Origin: Tepidicaulis marinus
GTDB taxonomy: Bacteria; Pseudomonadota; Alphaproteobacteria; Parvibaculales; Parvibaculaceae
Length of the DNA stretch: 64,000 nucleotides
Assembly: GCF_000739695.1 (NCBI RefSeq)
Contig: NZ_BBIO01000014.1
Coordinates: forward strand, 1 to 64,000
Reading direction: 5' to 3'
Shown piece after piece: positions 35,127-44,915 of the stretch. Under the pieces are notes generated by a model, which searched no databases, was not told the origin of the DNA, and saw only the letters and a list, made by a program, of their open reading frames with translations. The translations under genes and the position numbers were made by a program. Position 1 is the first letter of the stretch. Every line of letters begins with the position of its first letter.

Positions 35127-35720
35127 TCAGCCTTTCCAGTAAGTGACCCGCTCTTCAAGCGGCGGGCGCACGCGCTCATCCGGCTTGGCGGTAGCGGAGC
35201 CGAGATAGATGAACCCGGCCACCCGGTCGCCTTTTCTCATGCCGAGAAGCTTATGCACCTTCTTGTCGAAGGCATACCATTCCGTCAGCCATTGGGCGGC
35301 AAGACCAAGCGCGCTCGCGGCAACCAGCATGTTCTGGCAGACGGCGCCGGCGGAAAGCCGCTGCTCCCATTTCGGAATTTTGGGATGATCTTCGGCGGTG
35401 GAGATCACCGCCACGACAACCGGCGCGCGCGTTAACCGCTCGGCTTCTAGTGCCACGCGTTTCTTATCGGCCTTGGGTTCCTGCTCCTTGAAGATACGGG
35501 CAAGCTCTTCGCCGAACGCCGCCCGCGCCTCGCCTTCGAAAACGACGAAGCGCCAGGGCCCGAGCTTGCCGTGATCGGGCACGCGCCAGCCCGCTTCCAA
35601 TATCTGCTCAAGCTCGGCCTTGCTCGGCCCCGGCCCCTGCATGTCCTTTGCCGTGACCGAGCGGCGGGCAAGCAGTACATCGAGAAAACCGGGCAGCGCG
35701 GGAAGCGGCGTCGCACTCAT
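35127..35720 (-). CDS. Nitroreductase-family flavoprotein (YdjA-like)
   Basis: Nitroreductases are FMN enzymes reducing nitro- and related groups with NAD(P)H. The 197-residue protein has LLARRSVTAKDMQGPGPSK (the R-R-S FMN-binding start near 19-21), WRVPDHGKLGPWRFVVFEG, an SAGAVCQNMLVAASALGLAAQWLTEW helix pair, and the C-terminal IYLGSA FMN loop. The ATG at 35718-35720 has AAAGGA eight bases upstream. It is convergent with the small membrane gene. Confidence 0.9.
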   Translation of the reverse strand: MSATPLPALPGFLDVLLARRSVTAKDMQGPGPSKAELEQILEAGWRVPDHGKLGPWRFVVFEGEARAAFGEELARIFKEQEPKADKKRVALEAERLTRAPVVVAVISTAEDHPKIPKWEQRLSAGAVCQNMLVAASALGLAAQWLTEWYAFDKKVHKLLGMRKGDRVAGFIYLGSATAKPDERVRPPLEERVTYWKG

Positions 35721-35892
35721 GGGAAGTCCTTTTTGCGAATCTTTATCAAAAATAACAAAGTGCTCCTCACATAAGCCATCCGGGCCCATTGTTCAAACCG
35801 GCATCGAGCCTGCCTGCGAGCCGCACATCACATTTACGCGCGCGGGCGAGCTTTGGCTTTACCTCTGAAAATTTGCATTTCACCATATTCCG

Positions 35893-36705
35893 ATGGGGGC
35901 GGCACACGGGATATGGGGCGGTATCGCGGGAACGGGACTGGCGCTGGTGTTCGGCGCCCTGCCCGCCCATGCCGGCGCCTGGCCGCAGGAGAAAGGCAAG
36001 ACGCTCCTCATCGCCTCTTTCACGGTGGCCGAAGCCAGCCGGGCGTACGGCGCAGACGGCCGGGCGGCCCCCACCAATCCCTTCAGCAAAAAAGAATTTC
36101 AGATCTACGCCGAACATGGCTGGCGCGACACCGTCACGCTGGTCGGCAAGGCCGCCTATTCCAGCGAAATCGCGAAGAGCCCCATCGGGCGGGTCGGCTC
36201 GAACGATCTGCGCTTCATCGAAGGGGGCGTGCGCGTGGCGCTCGGAGAATGGCGGGGCACCCGCATCGCGCTTGAAACGCTGGGCACGCTCACCACCGCC
36301 ACTTACGAAGGCGACACGTTTTCACCCGAAGCGGGCAATGTGGATTTCGAAAGCGCGGTCTATTTCGGCCAGACGACAACGCTTTTGGGGCGGGATGCTT
36401 TTACCGATCAGCGCGTGGCTTACCGGCTGCGCACCGGCGGCAAGCCCGATGAGATCAACGCTATCGCAACCGCAGGCATTCACATGAGCCAGGACTGGAC
36501 GGTGCTACTCCAATCCTCGAACTTTCTTTCCATCGGCCCGGAAAACGCGCCGCGCGGCTCGGCCAGCGCCTATAAGGCGCATCTTTCAACCGTCATCCGT
36601 ATGAGCCCCATTCTCTCGCTCGAGATCGGCGGCTATACGACCTATGCTGGCATGAACACGGTGAAAGACAGCGGCATCAAACTCGGCTTCTGGTATCACT
36701 TTTAA
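35893..36705 (+). CDS. Predicted outer-membrane beta-barrel protein
   Basis: The 270-residue protein has a signal peptide (GIAGTGLALVFGALPAHA, cleavage probably after residue 27) and then alternating hydrophobic/polar strands rich in aromatic and Gly residues. Examples are KTLLIASFTVAEAS, HGWRDTVTLVGKAAYS and SLEIGGYTTYAGM. It ends in WYHF, a C-terminal Phe as in BAM-inserted barrels. Relatives are usually called 'hypothetical' or 'DUF'; the ligand is unknown. It is followed by a bidirectional terminator. Confidence 0.75.
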   Translation: MGAAHGIWGGIAGTGLALVFGALPAHAGAWPQEKGKTLLIASFTVAEASRAYGADGRAAPTNPFSKKEFQIYAEHGWRDTVTLVGKAAYSSEIAKSPIGRVGSNDLRFIEGGVRVALGEWRGTRIALETLGTLTTATYEGDTFSPEAGNVDFESAVYFGQTTTLLGRDAFTDQRVAYRLRTGGKPDEINAIATAGIHMSQDWTVLLQSSNFLSIGPENAPRGSASAYKAHLSTVIRMSPILSLEIGGYTTYAGMNTVKDSGIKLGFWYHF

Positions 36706-36718
36706 AGAGCCCAAAGAA

Positions 36719-36744
36719 AAGGCCGGGATGTCCCGGCCTTTCCC
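36719..36744. terminator. Bidirectional terminator between the beta-barrel gene and thrS
   Basis: AGGCCGGGA/TCCCGGCCT with a two-base loop is flanked by A-rich (left) and T-rich (right) runs and serves convergent transcripts. Confidence 0.85.
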
Positions 36745-36748
36745 AATC

Positions 36749-38737
36749 TTATTCGGCGGCTTTTGCCGCGCTTCGGGCGGGCGCAAGATCCGGCGGCAGC
36801 GCCTCTTCGCGCAGCGCGGCAATCGTTTCATCGCGCCCGGCAACCGTCTGGTCCTTGGAGCCGAGACGGCGGATGGAGAAAGTCTTTTCCTCCGCCTCGC
36901 GCCGGCCGGCGACGAGAATGACCGGTACTTTGGCGACCGAGTGCTCGCGCACCTTGTAGTTGATCTTCTCGTTCCTCAGATCGAGCTCGACGCGCAGCCC
37001 CGCCGCGCGCAGTTTCTCGTAGGACTCGCGCGCATACTCGTCCGCATCCGACGTAATCGTCGTCACCACCGCCTGAACGGGCGCCAGCCAGAGCGGGAAG
37101 CGGCCTTCATAGTTCTCGATCATGATGCCGATGAAGCGCTCCAGCGTGCCGAGCACCGCGCGGTGCAGCATGACGGGCCGGTGGCGGCCGCCATCCTCAC
37201 CCACATAAGAGGCATCGAGACGCTCCGGCAGCACGAAGTCGAGCTGCAGCGTGCCGCATTGCCAGGTCCGCCCGATCGCATCGCGCAGGTGGAATTCGAG
37301 CTTCGGCCCGTAAAAGGCCCCCTCGCCCGGCGCGAACTCGAACTCGAGCCCGGCGGCATTGAGCGCATCTTCAAGACCTTTCTCGGCCTTGTCCCACACG
37401 GCATCTTCACCGGCGCGCACCTCAGGCCGCGTAGCCAGTTTCACCGCAATGTCCGTAAAGCCGAGGTCGCGATAGACCTTCTGCAAAAGCTCGCAAAAGG
37501 CAACGCTTTCCGCCGTAATCTGATCTTCCCGGCAGAAAATATGCGCATCGTCCTGCGTCATCTGCCGCACGCGCATGAGGCCATGCAGCGCGCCATGCGC
37601 CTCGTTGCGGTGGCAGCAGCCGAACTCGGCCATGCGCAAGGGCAGATCGCGGTAGGACTTGATGCCCTGCTTGAAGATCTGCACATGGGCCGGGCAGTTC
37701 ATCGGCTTCAGCGCCATGAATTCCGCCTCGCCGGAAAGCACCGGCGCATCTTCCTCCGTGCTCGGAATTTCATCCGGCACGACGAACATGTTTTCCCGGA
37801 ATTTCGACCAGTGGCCGGACTGTTCCCAGAACTTGGAATCGAGAAGCTGCGGCGTTTTCACTTCCACATAATCGCTCTCTTCCAGCCGCCGGCGGATATA
37901 TTGCTCGAGCGCCTGCCAGATGCGGTAGCCTTTCGGGTGCCAGAAAACCGAGCCCTGCGCTTCTTCCTGAAGGTGGAAAAGGTCCATCTCCCGTCCGAGC
38001 TTGCGGTGATCGCGCTTTTCCGCCTCCTCAAGCATGTGGAGATAGGCTTTCAGCTCTTTCTCATTCGTCCAGGCCGTGCCGTAGATGCGCTGAAGCTGTT
38101 CGTTCTTCGCATCCCCGCGCCAGTACGCCCCCGAGACGCGCATCAGCTTGAAAGCCTTGCCGAGCTTGCCCGTGGAGGGCAGGTGCGGCCCGCGGCACAG
38201 GTCCAGCCAGTCACCTTGGCGATAGATGCGGATGTCCTCGCCGTCCGGAATGTCGTTCACGAGCTCGACTTTGTAGGGCTCGTCGATCTTCTTGAAATAG
38301 GCGATCGCCTCATCCTTCGACCAGACCTCGCGAACAATGGGCTCGTCCCGGTCGACGATTTCCTGCATCCGCTTTTCGATCTTCTCCAGATCGTCTTCGG
38401 AAAAGCGTTCTTCGCGGTGGAAGTCGTAGAAGAAGCCGTTTTCGATCACCGGGCCGATCGTGTCATGGGTGCCAGGGAAAAGCTCCTGCACGGCCTGCGC
38501 CATGACATGAGCCGCATCGTGGCGCAGAAGCTCGAGCCCGTCCGGGCTTTCCTTCGTCACCACCTCGACCTTGGCGTCATGGGCGATTTCGGAGCAAAGA
38601 TCGTCGATCTTCCCGTCGATCTTCACCGCCACGGCCTTTTTGGCGAGCGATTTGGAAATGCTTTCGGCCAGCTCGAAACCGTTCAAGGCTTTTTCATACT
38701 CGCGGACGGACCCGTCCGGCATCGTCAATTTGATCAT
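36749..38737 (-). CDS. thrS: Threonyl-tRNA synthetase
   Basis: This class II synthetase charges tRNA-Thr. The 662-residue length is close to the usual 640-650. The N-terminal TGS domain ([11 protein letters not shown]...) is followed by the editing domain ([16 protein letters not shown], with the HxxxH pair), then the catalytic core with [14 protein letters not shown] (zinc Cys), [24 protein letters not shown] (motif 2) and [19 protein letters not shown] (motif 3), then the anticodon-binding domain. The ATG at 38735-38737 was chosen; upstream in-frame residues belong to the yidD region. It is 10 bases after yidD on the same strand, so they are probably co-transcribed. Confidence 0.98.
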   Translation of the reverse strand: MIKLTMPDGSVREYEKALNGFELAESISKSLAKKAVAVKIDGKIDDLCSEIAHDAKVEVVTKESPDGLELLRHDAAHVMAQAVQELFPGTHDTIGPVIENGFFYDFHREERFSEDDLEKIEKRMQEIVDRDEPIVREVWSKDEAIAYFKKIDEPYKVELVNDIPDGEDIRIYRQGDWLDLCRGPHLPSTGKLGKAFKLMRVSGAYWRGDAKNEQLQRIYGTAWTNEKELKAYLHMLEEAEKRDHRKLGREMDLFHLQEEAQGSVFWHPKGYRIWQALEQYIRRRLEESDYVEVKTPQLLDSKFWEQSGHWSKFRENMFVVPDEIPSTEEDAPVLSGEAEFMALKPMNCPAHVQIFKQGIKSYRDLPLRMAEFGCCHRNEAHGALHGLMRVRQMTQDDAHIFCREDQITAESVAFCELLQKVYRDLGFTDIAVKLATRPEVRAGEDAVWDKAEKGLEDALNAAGLEFEFAPGEGAFYGPKLEFHLRDAIGRTWQCGTLQLDFVLPERLDASYVGEDGGRHRPVMLHRAVLGTLERFIGIMIENYEGRFPLWLAPVQAVVTTITSDADEYARESYEKLRAAGLRVELDLRNEKINYKVREHSVAKVPVILVAGRREAEEKTFSIRRLGSKDQTVAGRDETIAALREEALPPDLAPARSAAKAAE

Positions 38738-38747
38738 CGTTTCTCTC

Positions 38748-39128
38748 TTAAACGTGCTTACCGGATGTCCGGCAGGCCGCCTCTTCATTTCCTTTATCCG
38801 CTTCCGCCAGATGCGCTTCCGAAAGCCGCCAGACACCATAGCGCCAGGGCGCATAGATGGGCTGGGGCTGAAGCGCCGCCGGCACCGGGTCGAAGCCGTG
38901 GCTGCCCCAGGGCTGGCAGCGGGCAATGCGGGCAAGCGTCAGCCAAAAGCCCCGCCAGGCCCCGTGCCGGCGCACCGCCTCCAGCCCATATTCCGAGCAG
39001 GTGGGCAAATGGCGGCAGCGCGGCCCGATCAGCGGCGAAATCCCCAGGCGGTAGACCTGGATGAAGCCGATCATCAAAAGGCTTCCCAAAAAGCCTAAAG
39101 GATTGCGCGCCACGGCTATCTCCCGCAT
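38748..39128 (-). CDS. yidD: Membrane protein insertion efficiency factor YidD
   Basis: YidD is a small membrane-associated protein acting with the YidC insertase. The 126-residue protein contains the family core [35 protein letters not shown] (shown as two overlapping motifs, Cys in CRHLPTCS) and [19 protein letters not shown]. It is longer than the 75-85-residue norm because of an N-terminal hydrophobic stretch and a C-terminal tail. The ATG at 39126-39128 follows AAAGGGGCGG; an ATG at 39156-39158 is possible. It shares a transcript with thrS. Confidence 0.92.
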   Translation of the reverse strand: MREIAVARNPLGFLGSLLMIGFIQVYRLGISPLIGPRCRHLPTCSEYGLEAVRRHGAWRGFWLTLARIARCQPWGSHGFDPVPAALQPQPIYAPWRYGVWRLSEAHLAEADKGNEEAACRTSGKHV

Positions 39129-39314
39129 TCCCCGCCCCTTTGAGGGCGGCTCGTTCATGACTGTGTAGCCGGTATTGAAAGGCGGCTCAACAGCGCGGAT
39201 GGAAGGAAAGGAGACGGCTAAACCGTTCTCATCCTTCAATTTTCATCGATTGTGAGTTGGAAAGAAGCCGCCCGGCGCGCCCTCGCGGGGAGCGGCTGGC
39301 CCCGGGGCGCAGGC

Positions 39315-39440
39315 TTACGCCCGTCCGGAGCCGGGGGTAGTGAGCGTGACGGTGAGCGCGATGGCGCAAGCGCGCGCAAAAGCCCGGTGCCCGTCGGGCC
39401 CCGCCTTTGACATCTTCGCGCTGTTTCTGCCGTAACTCAT
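39315..39440 (-). CDS. Possible 41-residue small ORF
   Basis: The frame runs from ATG at 39438-39440 to TAA at 39315-39317 and reads MSYGRNSAKMSKAGPDG... ending in LTTPGSGRA. GGAG lies five bases before the ATG, a good ribosome site. The product is basic at the start and hydroxyl/Thr-rich at the end, with a short hydrophobic patch (ACAIALTVTL). I do not recognise it, and in GC-rich DNA short frames are common, so coding status is uncertain. Confidence 0.25.
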   Translation of the reverse strand: MSYGRNSAKMSKAGPDGHRAFARACAIALTVTLTTPGSGRA

Positions 39441-39506
39441 TACTGCTCCATTTCGTGCGTCCCGATCATAATAACCGGAATGCTAAGCAAAGGCTAATCC
39501 GCCTTA

Positions 39507-39602
39507 TGGACCCCGGGACAAGCCCGGGGTGACGCTTTGCGTTTGATGCACCGTCCGTCACTCACATGAGGCCGTCCCCCCGGCCCCCGTGCCGGGGTCC
39601 AT
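39507..39602. repeat. Composite of two inverted REP-like palindromes (~96 bp)
   Basis: A TGGACCCC...GGGGTGAC copy (39507-39533) faces a GTCCCCC...GGGGTCCAT copy (39574-39602) across 40 bases, the same plan as 14479-14572. Confidence 0.88.
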
Positions 39603-39628
39603 GGAGCCTCGGCGAAAAACGATAATCC

Positions 39629-40069
39629 TCAAGCCGCCCCGGCTTTTTCCAGCGCCTGCTCCACCGCTTCGAGCGTTGCCTCGAAGGTAAGGAGGGTGGA
39701 GGCGTGGCGGGCTTTGTACTCGCGCACAGGCTCGAGGATTTCGAGGTCCTTCCACTTGCCGGTGGGCGGGGGGCCGCCCTCTTTCAGCATGGCTTTCATT
39801 TGATCGCGGAGCGCGCGCAGCTCTTCCACGTCTGCGCCGATGACGAAATGCGCCATGATCGAGGAGGAGGATTGGCCAAGGGCGCAGGCCTTCACATCAT
39901 GGGCGAAGTCCACGACCTTGCCGTCCGTCACCTTCACATCAACCGTGACCTTGGAGCCGCAAAGCTTGGAGACGGCCGTCGCCGTGCCGTCCGGATTTTC
40001 CAGCCGGCCGATACGGGGAATGTCCCCAGCATATTTGAGAATGCGCGCGTTATAAATGTCGTCGAGCAT
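39629..40069 (-). CDS. IscU/NifU-like iron-sulfur cluster scaffold
   Basis: IscU-type proteins assemble Fe-S clusters before transfer to targets. The 146-residue protein has two of the three scaffold cysteines: SKLCGSKV (Cys37) and VKACALGQSSSS (Cys62). The third, normally in KSRxKC, is missing: the segment reads KARHASTLL. Alphaproteobacteria commonly carry such a gene, but the missing third Cys may mean a different cluster or a non-scaffold role. It begins 18 bases after cysS, which supplies tRNA-Cys, and is probably co-transcribed. Confidence 0.88.
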   Translation of the reverse strand: MLDDIYNARILKYAGDIPRIGRLENPDGTATAVSKLCGSKVTVDVKVTDGKVVDFAHDVKACALGQSSSSIMAHFVIGADVEELRALRDQMKAMLKEGGPPPTGKWKDLEILEPVREYKARHASTLLTFEATLEAVEQALEKAGAA

Positions 40070-40087
40070 ATCCGTCTCCGGCGGGGT

Positions 40088-41485
40088 TTACGCCACCCGC
40101 CATTTTGTGCCGTCCGGCCCGTCCTCGATGGCGATGCCCATCTCGGTCAGCGCATCGCGGATCCGGTCCGCCTCGGCAAAATCTTTGGCCTTGCGGGCTT
40201 CAAGCCGGGCGGCGATGAGCCGTTCGACTTCCGCAGCTTCAATATGGGTATCCCCGCCTGCCTGTTCAAACCAGGCCGCCGGGTCCTGCTGCAGAAGGCC
40301 GATCACCTTGCCTGCCGCCAGAAGCTGGGCTTTCACCTCCGCCTTCTCCGCCTGCCCTTCGGCCTGATTGGCTTTCTTGGCGAGCGCGAAAAGCTCGGCG
40401 AGCGCTTTGGGCGTATTCAGATCATCGAGCAGCGCCTCGAGGAACGCTTCCGGCATCTCGCCGGGCGCCGCCTCAACATCCGCCAGCGTGCGCAGCGCGC
40501 CGTAAAGCCGGTCGAGCATGCGCTTGGCTTGCTTGAGCCCCTCGCCCGTCCAGTCCAAAGGCTGGCGGTAATGGCCGTTCAAAAGCGCAAGGCGGATCGC
40601 CTCGCCCGGCGCTTCTTTCAACAGGTCATGCACGAGAAGGACGTTGCCGAGCGATTTCGACATTTTTTCCTTCTCGATATTCACGAAACCATTATGCATC
40701 CAGAAACGGGCAAGCGCCTTGCCGCCATGGGCGCAGGTGCTTTGCGCCACCTCGTTTTCATGGTGGGGAAACTGCAAATCGATGCCGCCGCCATGAATAT
40801 CGATGGTTTCGCCCAAATGCTTTTCGATCATGGCCGAGCATTCGATATGCCAGCCCGGCCGCCCGCGGCCCCAGGGGCTTTCCCAGCCCGGCTGCTCGGC
40901 GCTCGAAGGCTTCCAGAGCACGAAGTCGGAGGCGTTCTTCTTGTAAGGGGCAACCTCCACTCGCGCACCCGCTTCCATCTCATCCTGGTCGCGCCGCGAC
41001 AGCGCGCCGTAATCGCCAAAGCTGGGCACATCGAAAAGCACATGGCCTTCGGCTTCATAAGCATGGCCGGAGGCGATGAGCCGCTCCATGAGCGAGATCA
41101 TGGTTTCTGTCGTCTCGGTCGCCAGCGGCTCGATATCGGGGGGCAGCACGCCGAGCGAGCCCATATCCTCCCGGTAGATCGCGGCATATTTCTCGGTAAT
41201 CGCGGAAATCGGCACGCCCTCGTCCTGGGCGGCCTTGATGATCTTGTCCTCGATATCCGTGATATTGCGCGCGTAAACGACGTGCTCCGCGCCATAAAGA
41301 TGGCGCAGCAGCCGCGCCAGTAGGTCGAAAACCACCGCCGGGCGCGCATTGCCGATATGGGCGAAATTGTAAACCGTCGGCCCGCACACATACATGGTGA
41401 TCCGCTCGGGATCTTGCGGCGTAAACGGTTCTTTGCGGCGTGTCAGCGTGTTGTAAAGCTTGAGGGAGGCGGTCTCAGCACTCAT
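40088..41485 (-). CDS. cysS: Cysteinyl-tRNA synthetase
   Basis: This class I synthetase charges tRNA-Cys. The 465-residue protein has [23 protein letters not shown] (the zinc Cys and HIGN in place of HIGH, near 28-45), the zinc-site Cys/His in [14 protein letters not shown] and [18 protein letters not shown], and KMSKSLGN (near 272). The ATG at 41483-41485 was chosen. It is upstream of the Fe-S scaffold gene on the same strand, with folE divergent. Confidence 0.98.
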   Translation of the reverse strand: MSAETASLKLYNTLTRRKEPFTPQDPERITMYVCGPTVYNFAHIGNARPAVVFDLLARLLRHLYGAEHVVYARNITDIEDKIIKAAQDEGVPISAITEKYAAIYREDMGSLGVLPPDIEPLATETTETMISLMERLIASGHAYEAEGHVLFDVPSFGDYGALSRRDQDEMEAGARVEVAPYKKNASDFVLWKPSSAEQPGWESPWGRGRPGWHIECSAMIEKHLGETIDIHGGGIDLQFPHHENEVAQSTCAHGGKALARFWMHNGFVNIEKEKMSKSLGNVLLVHDLLKEAPGEAIRLALLNGHYRQPLDWTGEGLKQAKRMLDRLYGALRTLADVEAAPGEMPEAFLEALLDDLNTPKALAELFALAKKANQAEGQAEKAEVKAQLLAAGKVIGLLQQDPAAWFEQAGGDTHIEAAEVERLIAARLEARKAKDFAEADRIRDALTEMGIAIEDGPDGTKWRVA

Positions 41486-41971
41486 CGGATCTGTTCTCTC
41501 GGTCGGATCGGGCCGGGAAATATCGGCGGCCGGCGCTCCGTAAAAGAGGCCTAGGCCAGCCGGTTAAACGGAATGTGGCGGCAACGGCAACACAGATGAC
41601 AGCTCATATCGTCAACCCCAAGGTGTCGGAATCCGCCGGAACCTAATGCAGAAGGCCCCTCAAAACCAGCCTAAATGGCCTAAATGCCACCTAGAAAGCA
41701 CAGGAAAAGCCAATTCCGCCGGTTCAAGGCCCGCCTTGTGTCAACATTCCGTCAAGGCTTTGCGCATTTGCAAGGTCTACAAAGCTTGATAGCCTCTTTC
41801 TGCAAGGCTATATGCACACTCTAGACGGTGTCACATCATCTGCAGCATGGCATAAGACCCGTGCTTGATGGGCAAAATAGGCAGAGGAAGACCGCTGCCT
41901 GTGACTTGAACCGGCACTTTCAAACCCTCCCGTCGGGTTTTGGCCGGCGAACCCCTAAGAGATTGGTCAAA
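41486..41971. other. Long intergenic region between cysS and folE
   Basis: The 486 bases have no credible gene. They contain the folE promoter (41786-41814) and a roughly 150-base untranslated leader for folE, plus a tandem GCCTAAAT pair near 41669-41686. Confidence 0.65.
41786..41814 (+). promoter_or_regulatory. Sigma-70-type promoter of folE
   Basis: TTGATA (41786-41791) and TATATG (41809-41814) lie 17 bases apart, predicting a transcript start near 41821 and a leader of about 150 bases. Confidence 0.7.
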
Positions 41972-42601
41972 ATGGATATGAATGCTGTAGTGGATAGCTT
42001 GTCTTCAACGAAAACCGATAGCGCCCGCCCTTCCCGCGAGGAAGCGGAAGCGGCCGTGCGCACCCTCATCGCCTGGGCCGGGGACAACCCGGACCGTGAA
42101 GGGCTGATCGAAACGCCGAACCGCGTCGTGCGCGCCTATGAAGAGTTCTTCGCCGGCTATGAAGAAGATCCGGACGAAGTGCTGGGCAAGACCTTCGAGG
42201 AAGTCGAAGGCTATGACGACATGGTCATGCTGCGCGACATCACGCTGGAATCGCATTGCGAGCACCATATGGTGGCCATTCTGGGCAAGGCGCATATCGC
42301 CTATGTCCCCACCAACCGGGTGGTCGGCATCTCCAAGCTGGCCCGCGTGATCGAAATCTACGCCAAGCGCCTGCAGACGCAGGAAACCATGACGGCGCAG
42401 ATCGTCGACTCGATCAACCGCGTGCTGAAGCCCAAAGGCGTTGCCGTTCTCATCGAAGCCAAGCACCAGTGCATGACGACGCGCGGTATCCGCAAGCCGG
42501 ACGTGGCGACCATCACCACGCAGTTTACGGGTGTCTTCCGCGACGATCTGCGCATGGAACAGCGCTTCTTGCAGATGATCCGCGGCTACCAGGAACGGTA
42601 A
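41972..42601 (+). CDS. folE: GTP cyclohydrolase I
   Basis: FolE converts GTP to dihydroneopterin triphosphate, the first step of folate synthesis. The 209-residue protein has [22 protein letters not shown] (zinc Cys/His near 100-105), [20 protein letters not shown] and the second zinc-site [12 protein letters not shown] (near 174-181). The ATG at 41972 (MDMNAVV) was chosen; the ribosome site is weak. It is followed after 25 bases by hisI. Confidence 0.97.
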   Translation: MDMNAVVDSLSSTKTDSARPSREEAEAAVRTLIAWAGDNPDREGLIETPNRVVRAYEEFFAGYEEDPDEVLGKTFEEVEGYDDMVMLRDITLESHCEHHMVAILGKAHIAYVPTNRVVGISKLARVIEIYAKRLQTQETMTAQIVDSINRVLKPKGVAVLIEAKHQCMTTRGIRKPDVATITTQFTGVFRDDLRMEQRFLQMIRGYQER

Positions 42602-42626
42602 GCCGCCCCGCAGCAAGGCACTTGCC

Positions 42627-43091
42627 GTGAGCGATAAATCCGCATCCTACTTTGCCGAGCGCGGCGCAAAGGCAGAGATCGAAGAAGGCTCTGTCTTCGC
42701 GCCGAAATTCGGCGAAGACGGCCTGATCCCCGTTGTCACCACAGATGCGGCAACGGGCGATCTTCTCATGCATGCCTATATGAATGCCGAGGCCCTTGCC
42801 CTGACCATCGAGACGGGCGAGGCGGTCTATTGGAGCCGCTCGCGCGGCGGCCTTTGGAAGAAGGGCGAGACCAGCGGCCAGGTGCAGAGCGTGGTGGAAA
42901 TGCGCACCGACTGCGACCAGGACGCCATTTGGCTGAAGGTCAATGTCGCCGGCAATGGCGCGACCTGCCATGTCGGTTACAAAGCCTGCTTTTACCGCTC
43001 CATTCCGGTGGGCACGGGCAAGAAACCCGCGCCGCTCGATTTTACCGAGCATGAGAAAGTCTACGACCCGAAAGACGTTTACGGGAAATAG
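42627..43091 (+). CDS. hisI: Phosphoribosyl-AMP cyclohydrolase
   Basis: HisI opens the purine ring of PRAMP in histidine synthesis. The 154-residue protein is the stand-alone form without the HisE fusion. Motifs: [50 protein letters not shown] (zinc/Mg Cys and Asp) and [14 protein letters not shown] with the late Cys pair. The start is GTG at 42627. It probably shares folE's transcript; a folE-hisI pairing is common in alphaproteobacteria. Confidence 0.96.
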   Translation: MSDKSASYFAERGAKAEIEEGSVFAPKFGEDGLIPVVTTDAATGDLLMHAYMNAEALALTIETGEAVYWSRSRGGLWKKGETSGQVQSVVEMRTDCDQDAIWLKVNVAGNGATCHVGYKACFYRSIPVGTGKKPAPLDFTEHEKVYDPKDVYGK

Positions 43092-43185
43092 GTCCGCCAC
43101 CCCGCGCCGCCGCCCCGTCATGCCTTCCGGGCCTTGCCTTGCCCGGCCTTTGTGATGTAATGCGCAGATAAAGCGAAGGCCAATC

Positions 43186-44250
43186 ATGCGCAAACCGGTA
43201 CCCAAACAATCCGTCAAACCGAAAATCGGCCTGGCCCTCGGCTCGGGCGTGGCGCGCGGCTGGTCGCATATCGGCGTCATGCAGCGCCTTGCCGAAGAAG
43301 GCATCGAGATCGACGTGATTTCGGGCACCTCCATTGGCGCCCTGGTGGGCGGGTGTTATGCGGCAGGCAAGCTCGATGCGCTGGAAGAATTCGCCCGCTC
43401 GCTGAACGCGCGCCGGCTCTTCAATCTCATGGATATCCGCTTCAACGGCTCGGCACTTTTCGGCGGCAGCAAACTTGCCGAGCTTTTGAAAGAACATTTG
43501 CACGAGCGCCAGATCGAAGACCTGCCGCGCAAATTCGTGGCCGTTGCGACGGATATGAATAGCGGTCATGAGGTGTGGCTGAAACACGGCTCGATGATCG
43601 ATGCCATCCGCGCCTCTTATGCTTTGCCCGGCGTTTTCGAACCCGTGCCCCATGAAGGGCGCTGGCTGATCGACGGCGCCCTCGTCAATCCGGTGCCGAT
43701 TTCCATTTGCCGCGCCTTCGACGCGCATCTCGTCATCGCCGTCAACCTCAACCTCGATGCGTTCGGCATGACTTCGGCGCTGAATTATTACCGCCTGGAA
43801 GAAGAACTGGAAGCGGAGCGCGAGGCCAAGCGCGAGGCGAAACGGGGCATCCTCGAGACGGAGGACATGATCAGCCTCGAAAACACGGATCTGGAAATAC
43901 CGATCGAAGATGACGAGACGCCGGAAAAGAGCCTGCGCAAATCCATCTCCGACCGGCTGAAACAAATGCGCGGTGGCACGGACCGCGCGCTGCTGCAGCA
44001 GCTTTTCAAACGCGACGCGCCTTCAGGGCCGGGGCTGGTTACTGTCATGACCAGCGCGCTGAACATCATTCAAGACCGCTTGGCCCGCGCGCGCATGGCC
44101 GCCGATCCGGCCGATGTCGTCATCGAGCCGGATGTGGGTCATATCAATCTCATCGATTTCGACAAGGCCGATGAACTGATCCGTCACGGCCGCGAGGCAG
44201 CCGACCGTTCCATGCCCTTCATCGAACGGGCGCTCAAACAGCTCAGCTAA
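43186..44250 (+). CDS. Patatin-like phospholipase (RssA/NTE type)
   Basis: Patatin-like proteins are Ser/Asp lipid acyl hydrolases. The 354-residue protein has LALGSGVARGWSHIGVMQRL (the oxyanion Gly region), DVISGTSIGALVGG (nucleophilic Ser in GTSIG near residue 50) and WLIDGALVNPVP with the DGA Asp of the dyad. An acidic/charged insert (about 205-265, EEELEAEREAKREAKRG...) follows and is unusual for the family. It is convergent with the CBS gene (stops two bases apart). Confidence 0.9.
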   Translation: MRKPVPKQSVKPKIGLALGSGVARGWSHIGVMQRLAEEGIEIDVISGTSIGALVGGCYAAGKLDALEEFARSLNARRLFNLMDIRFNGSALFGGSKLAELLKEHLHERQIEDLPRKFVAVATDMNSGHEVWLKHGSMIDAIRASYALPGVFEPVPHEGRWLIDGALVNPVPISICRAFDAHLVIAVNLNLDAFGMTSALNYYRLEEELEAEREAKREAKRGILETEDMISLENTDLEIPIEDDETPEKSLRKSISDRLKQMRGGTDRALLQQLFKRDAPSGPGLVTVMTSALNIIQDRLARARMAADPADVVIEPDVGHINLIDFDKADELIRHGREAADRSMPFIERALKQLS

Positions 44251-44252
44251 GC

Positions 44253-44681
44253 TCAGCCGGTGGCGATATACATTTTGAGCTGCTCGGCTTCCATCTCCGT
44301 TTCCGCGATCTTGTATTTGACCACGTCACCGATGGAGATGAGGCCGATCATCTCGCCTTCTTCCACCACGGGCACGTGACGGAAGCGCCCGCCGGTCATG
44401 ATGCCCATCAGATGGTCCACCGTGTCCGCGCGCGTACAGGTGATGACGTTCTGCGTCATGGTTTCGCGAACGGGCTTGTTCAGCACGGCAGCGCCGAATT
44501 TGGAAATCGCGCGCACGATGTCGCGCTCGGACAGGATGCCGCCCAGCTTTTTCCCGTCTGCAACAACCACGGCACCGATTTTCTTTTCGCTCAGAAGATC
44601 GGCAGCCTCTTTCAGCGTCGCATCGGCGGGAATGGCCACGACCTTGTGGCCCTTTTCCTTCAGGATCGTTTCAACGTTCAT
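44253..44681 (-). CDS. Tandem CBS-domain protein
   Basis: CBS pairs bind adenosyl ligands (AMP, ATP, SAM) and sense energy state. The 142-residue protein has two CBS motifs: VVAIPADATLKEAADLLSEKKIGAVVVAD followed by ILSERDIVRAI, and VITCTRADTVDHLMGIMTGGRFRHVPVV followed by LISIGDVVK. There is no enzyme domain, so it probably acts in trans. The ATG at 44679-44681 follows AGGAGGA-like sequence. Confidence 0.93.
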   Translation of the reverse strand: MNVETILKEKGHKVVAIPADATLKEAADLLSEKKIGAVVVADGKKLGGILSERDIVRAISKFGAAVLNKPVRETMTQNVITCTRADTVDHLMGIMTGGRFRHVPVVEEGEMIGLISIGDVVKYKIAETEMEAEQLKMYIATG

Positions 44682-44915
44682 TCGGCTCCTCCTGTAAAGG
44701 CGCGTGCCTGCGGCATCGCCATCATCCCCCGGAGACTAAAGGCTCTCCCAAGCCCGCGAATAAAAATGATGACCCCGCCACGCCCGACATTCAAGATGCA
44801 TGCGAGACGAAAACATCATTAAAACGTCAGGGACGCTGCCCTATTTGCGACACAATAATCCTGACACTGACGTCACCATTATAGTTAAAAGCGCAGGAAG
44901 CCGGGGGAAACGGGC

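Larger units (their letters stand above)
39129..39628. other. Gene-poor stretch with a composite palindromic repeat and a possible small ORF
   Basis: Between yidD and the Fe-S scaffold gene lie 500 bases holding one composite repeat (39507-39602) and a 41-codon open frame on the minus strand (listed separately). Nothing else recognisable. Confidence 0.6.

Noticed and set aside
36728-39064. A 778-codon open frame opposite thrS and yidD
   Set aside because: It has no family similarity; it arises from the GC-rich codon bias of thrS, which is clearly real.
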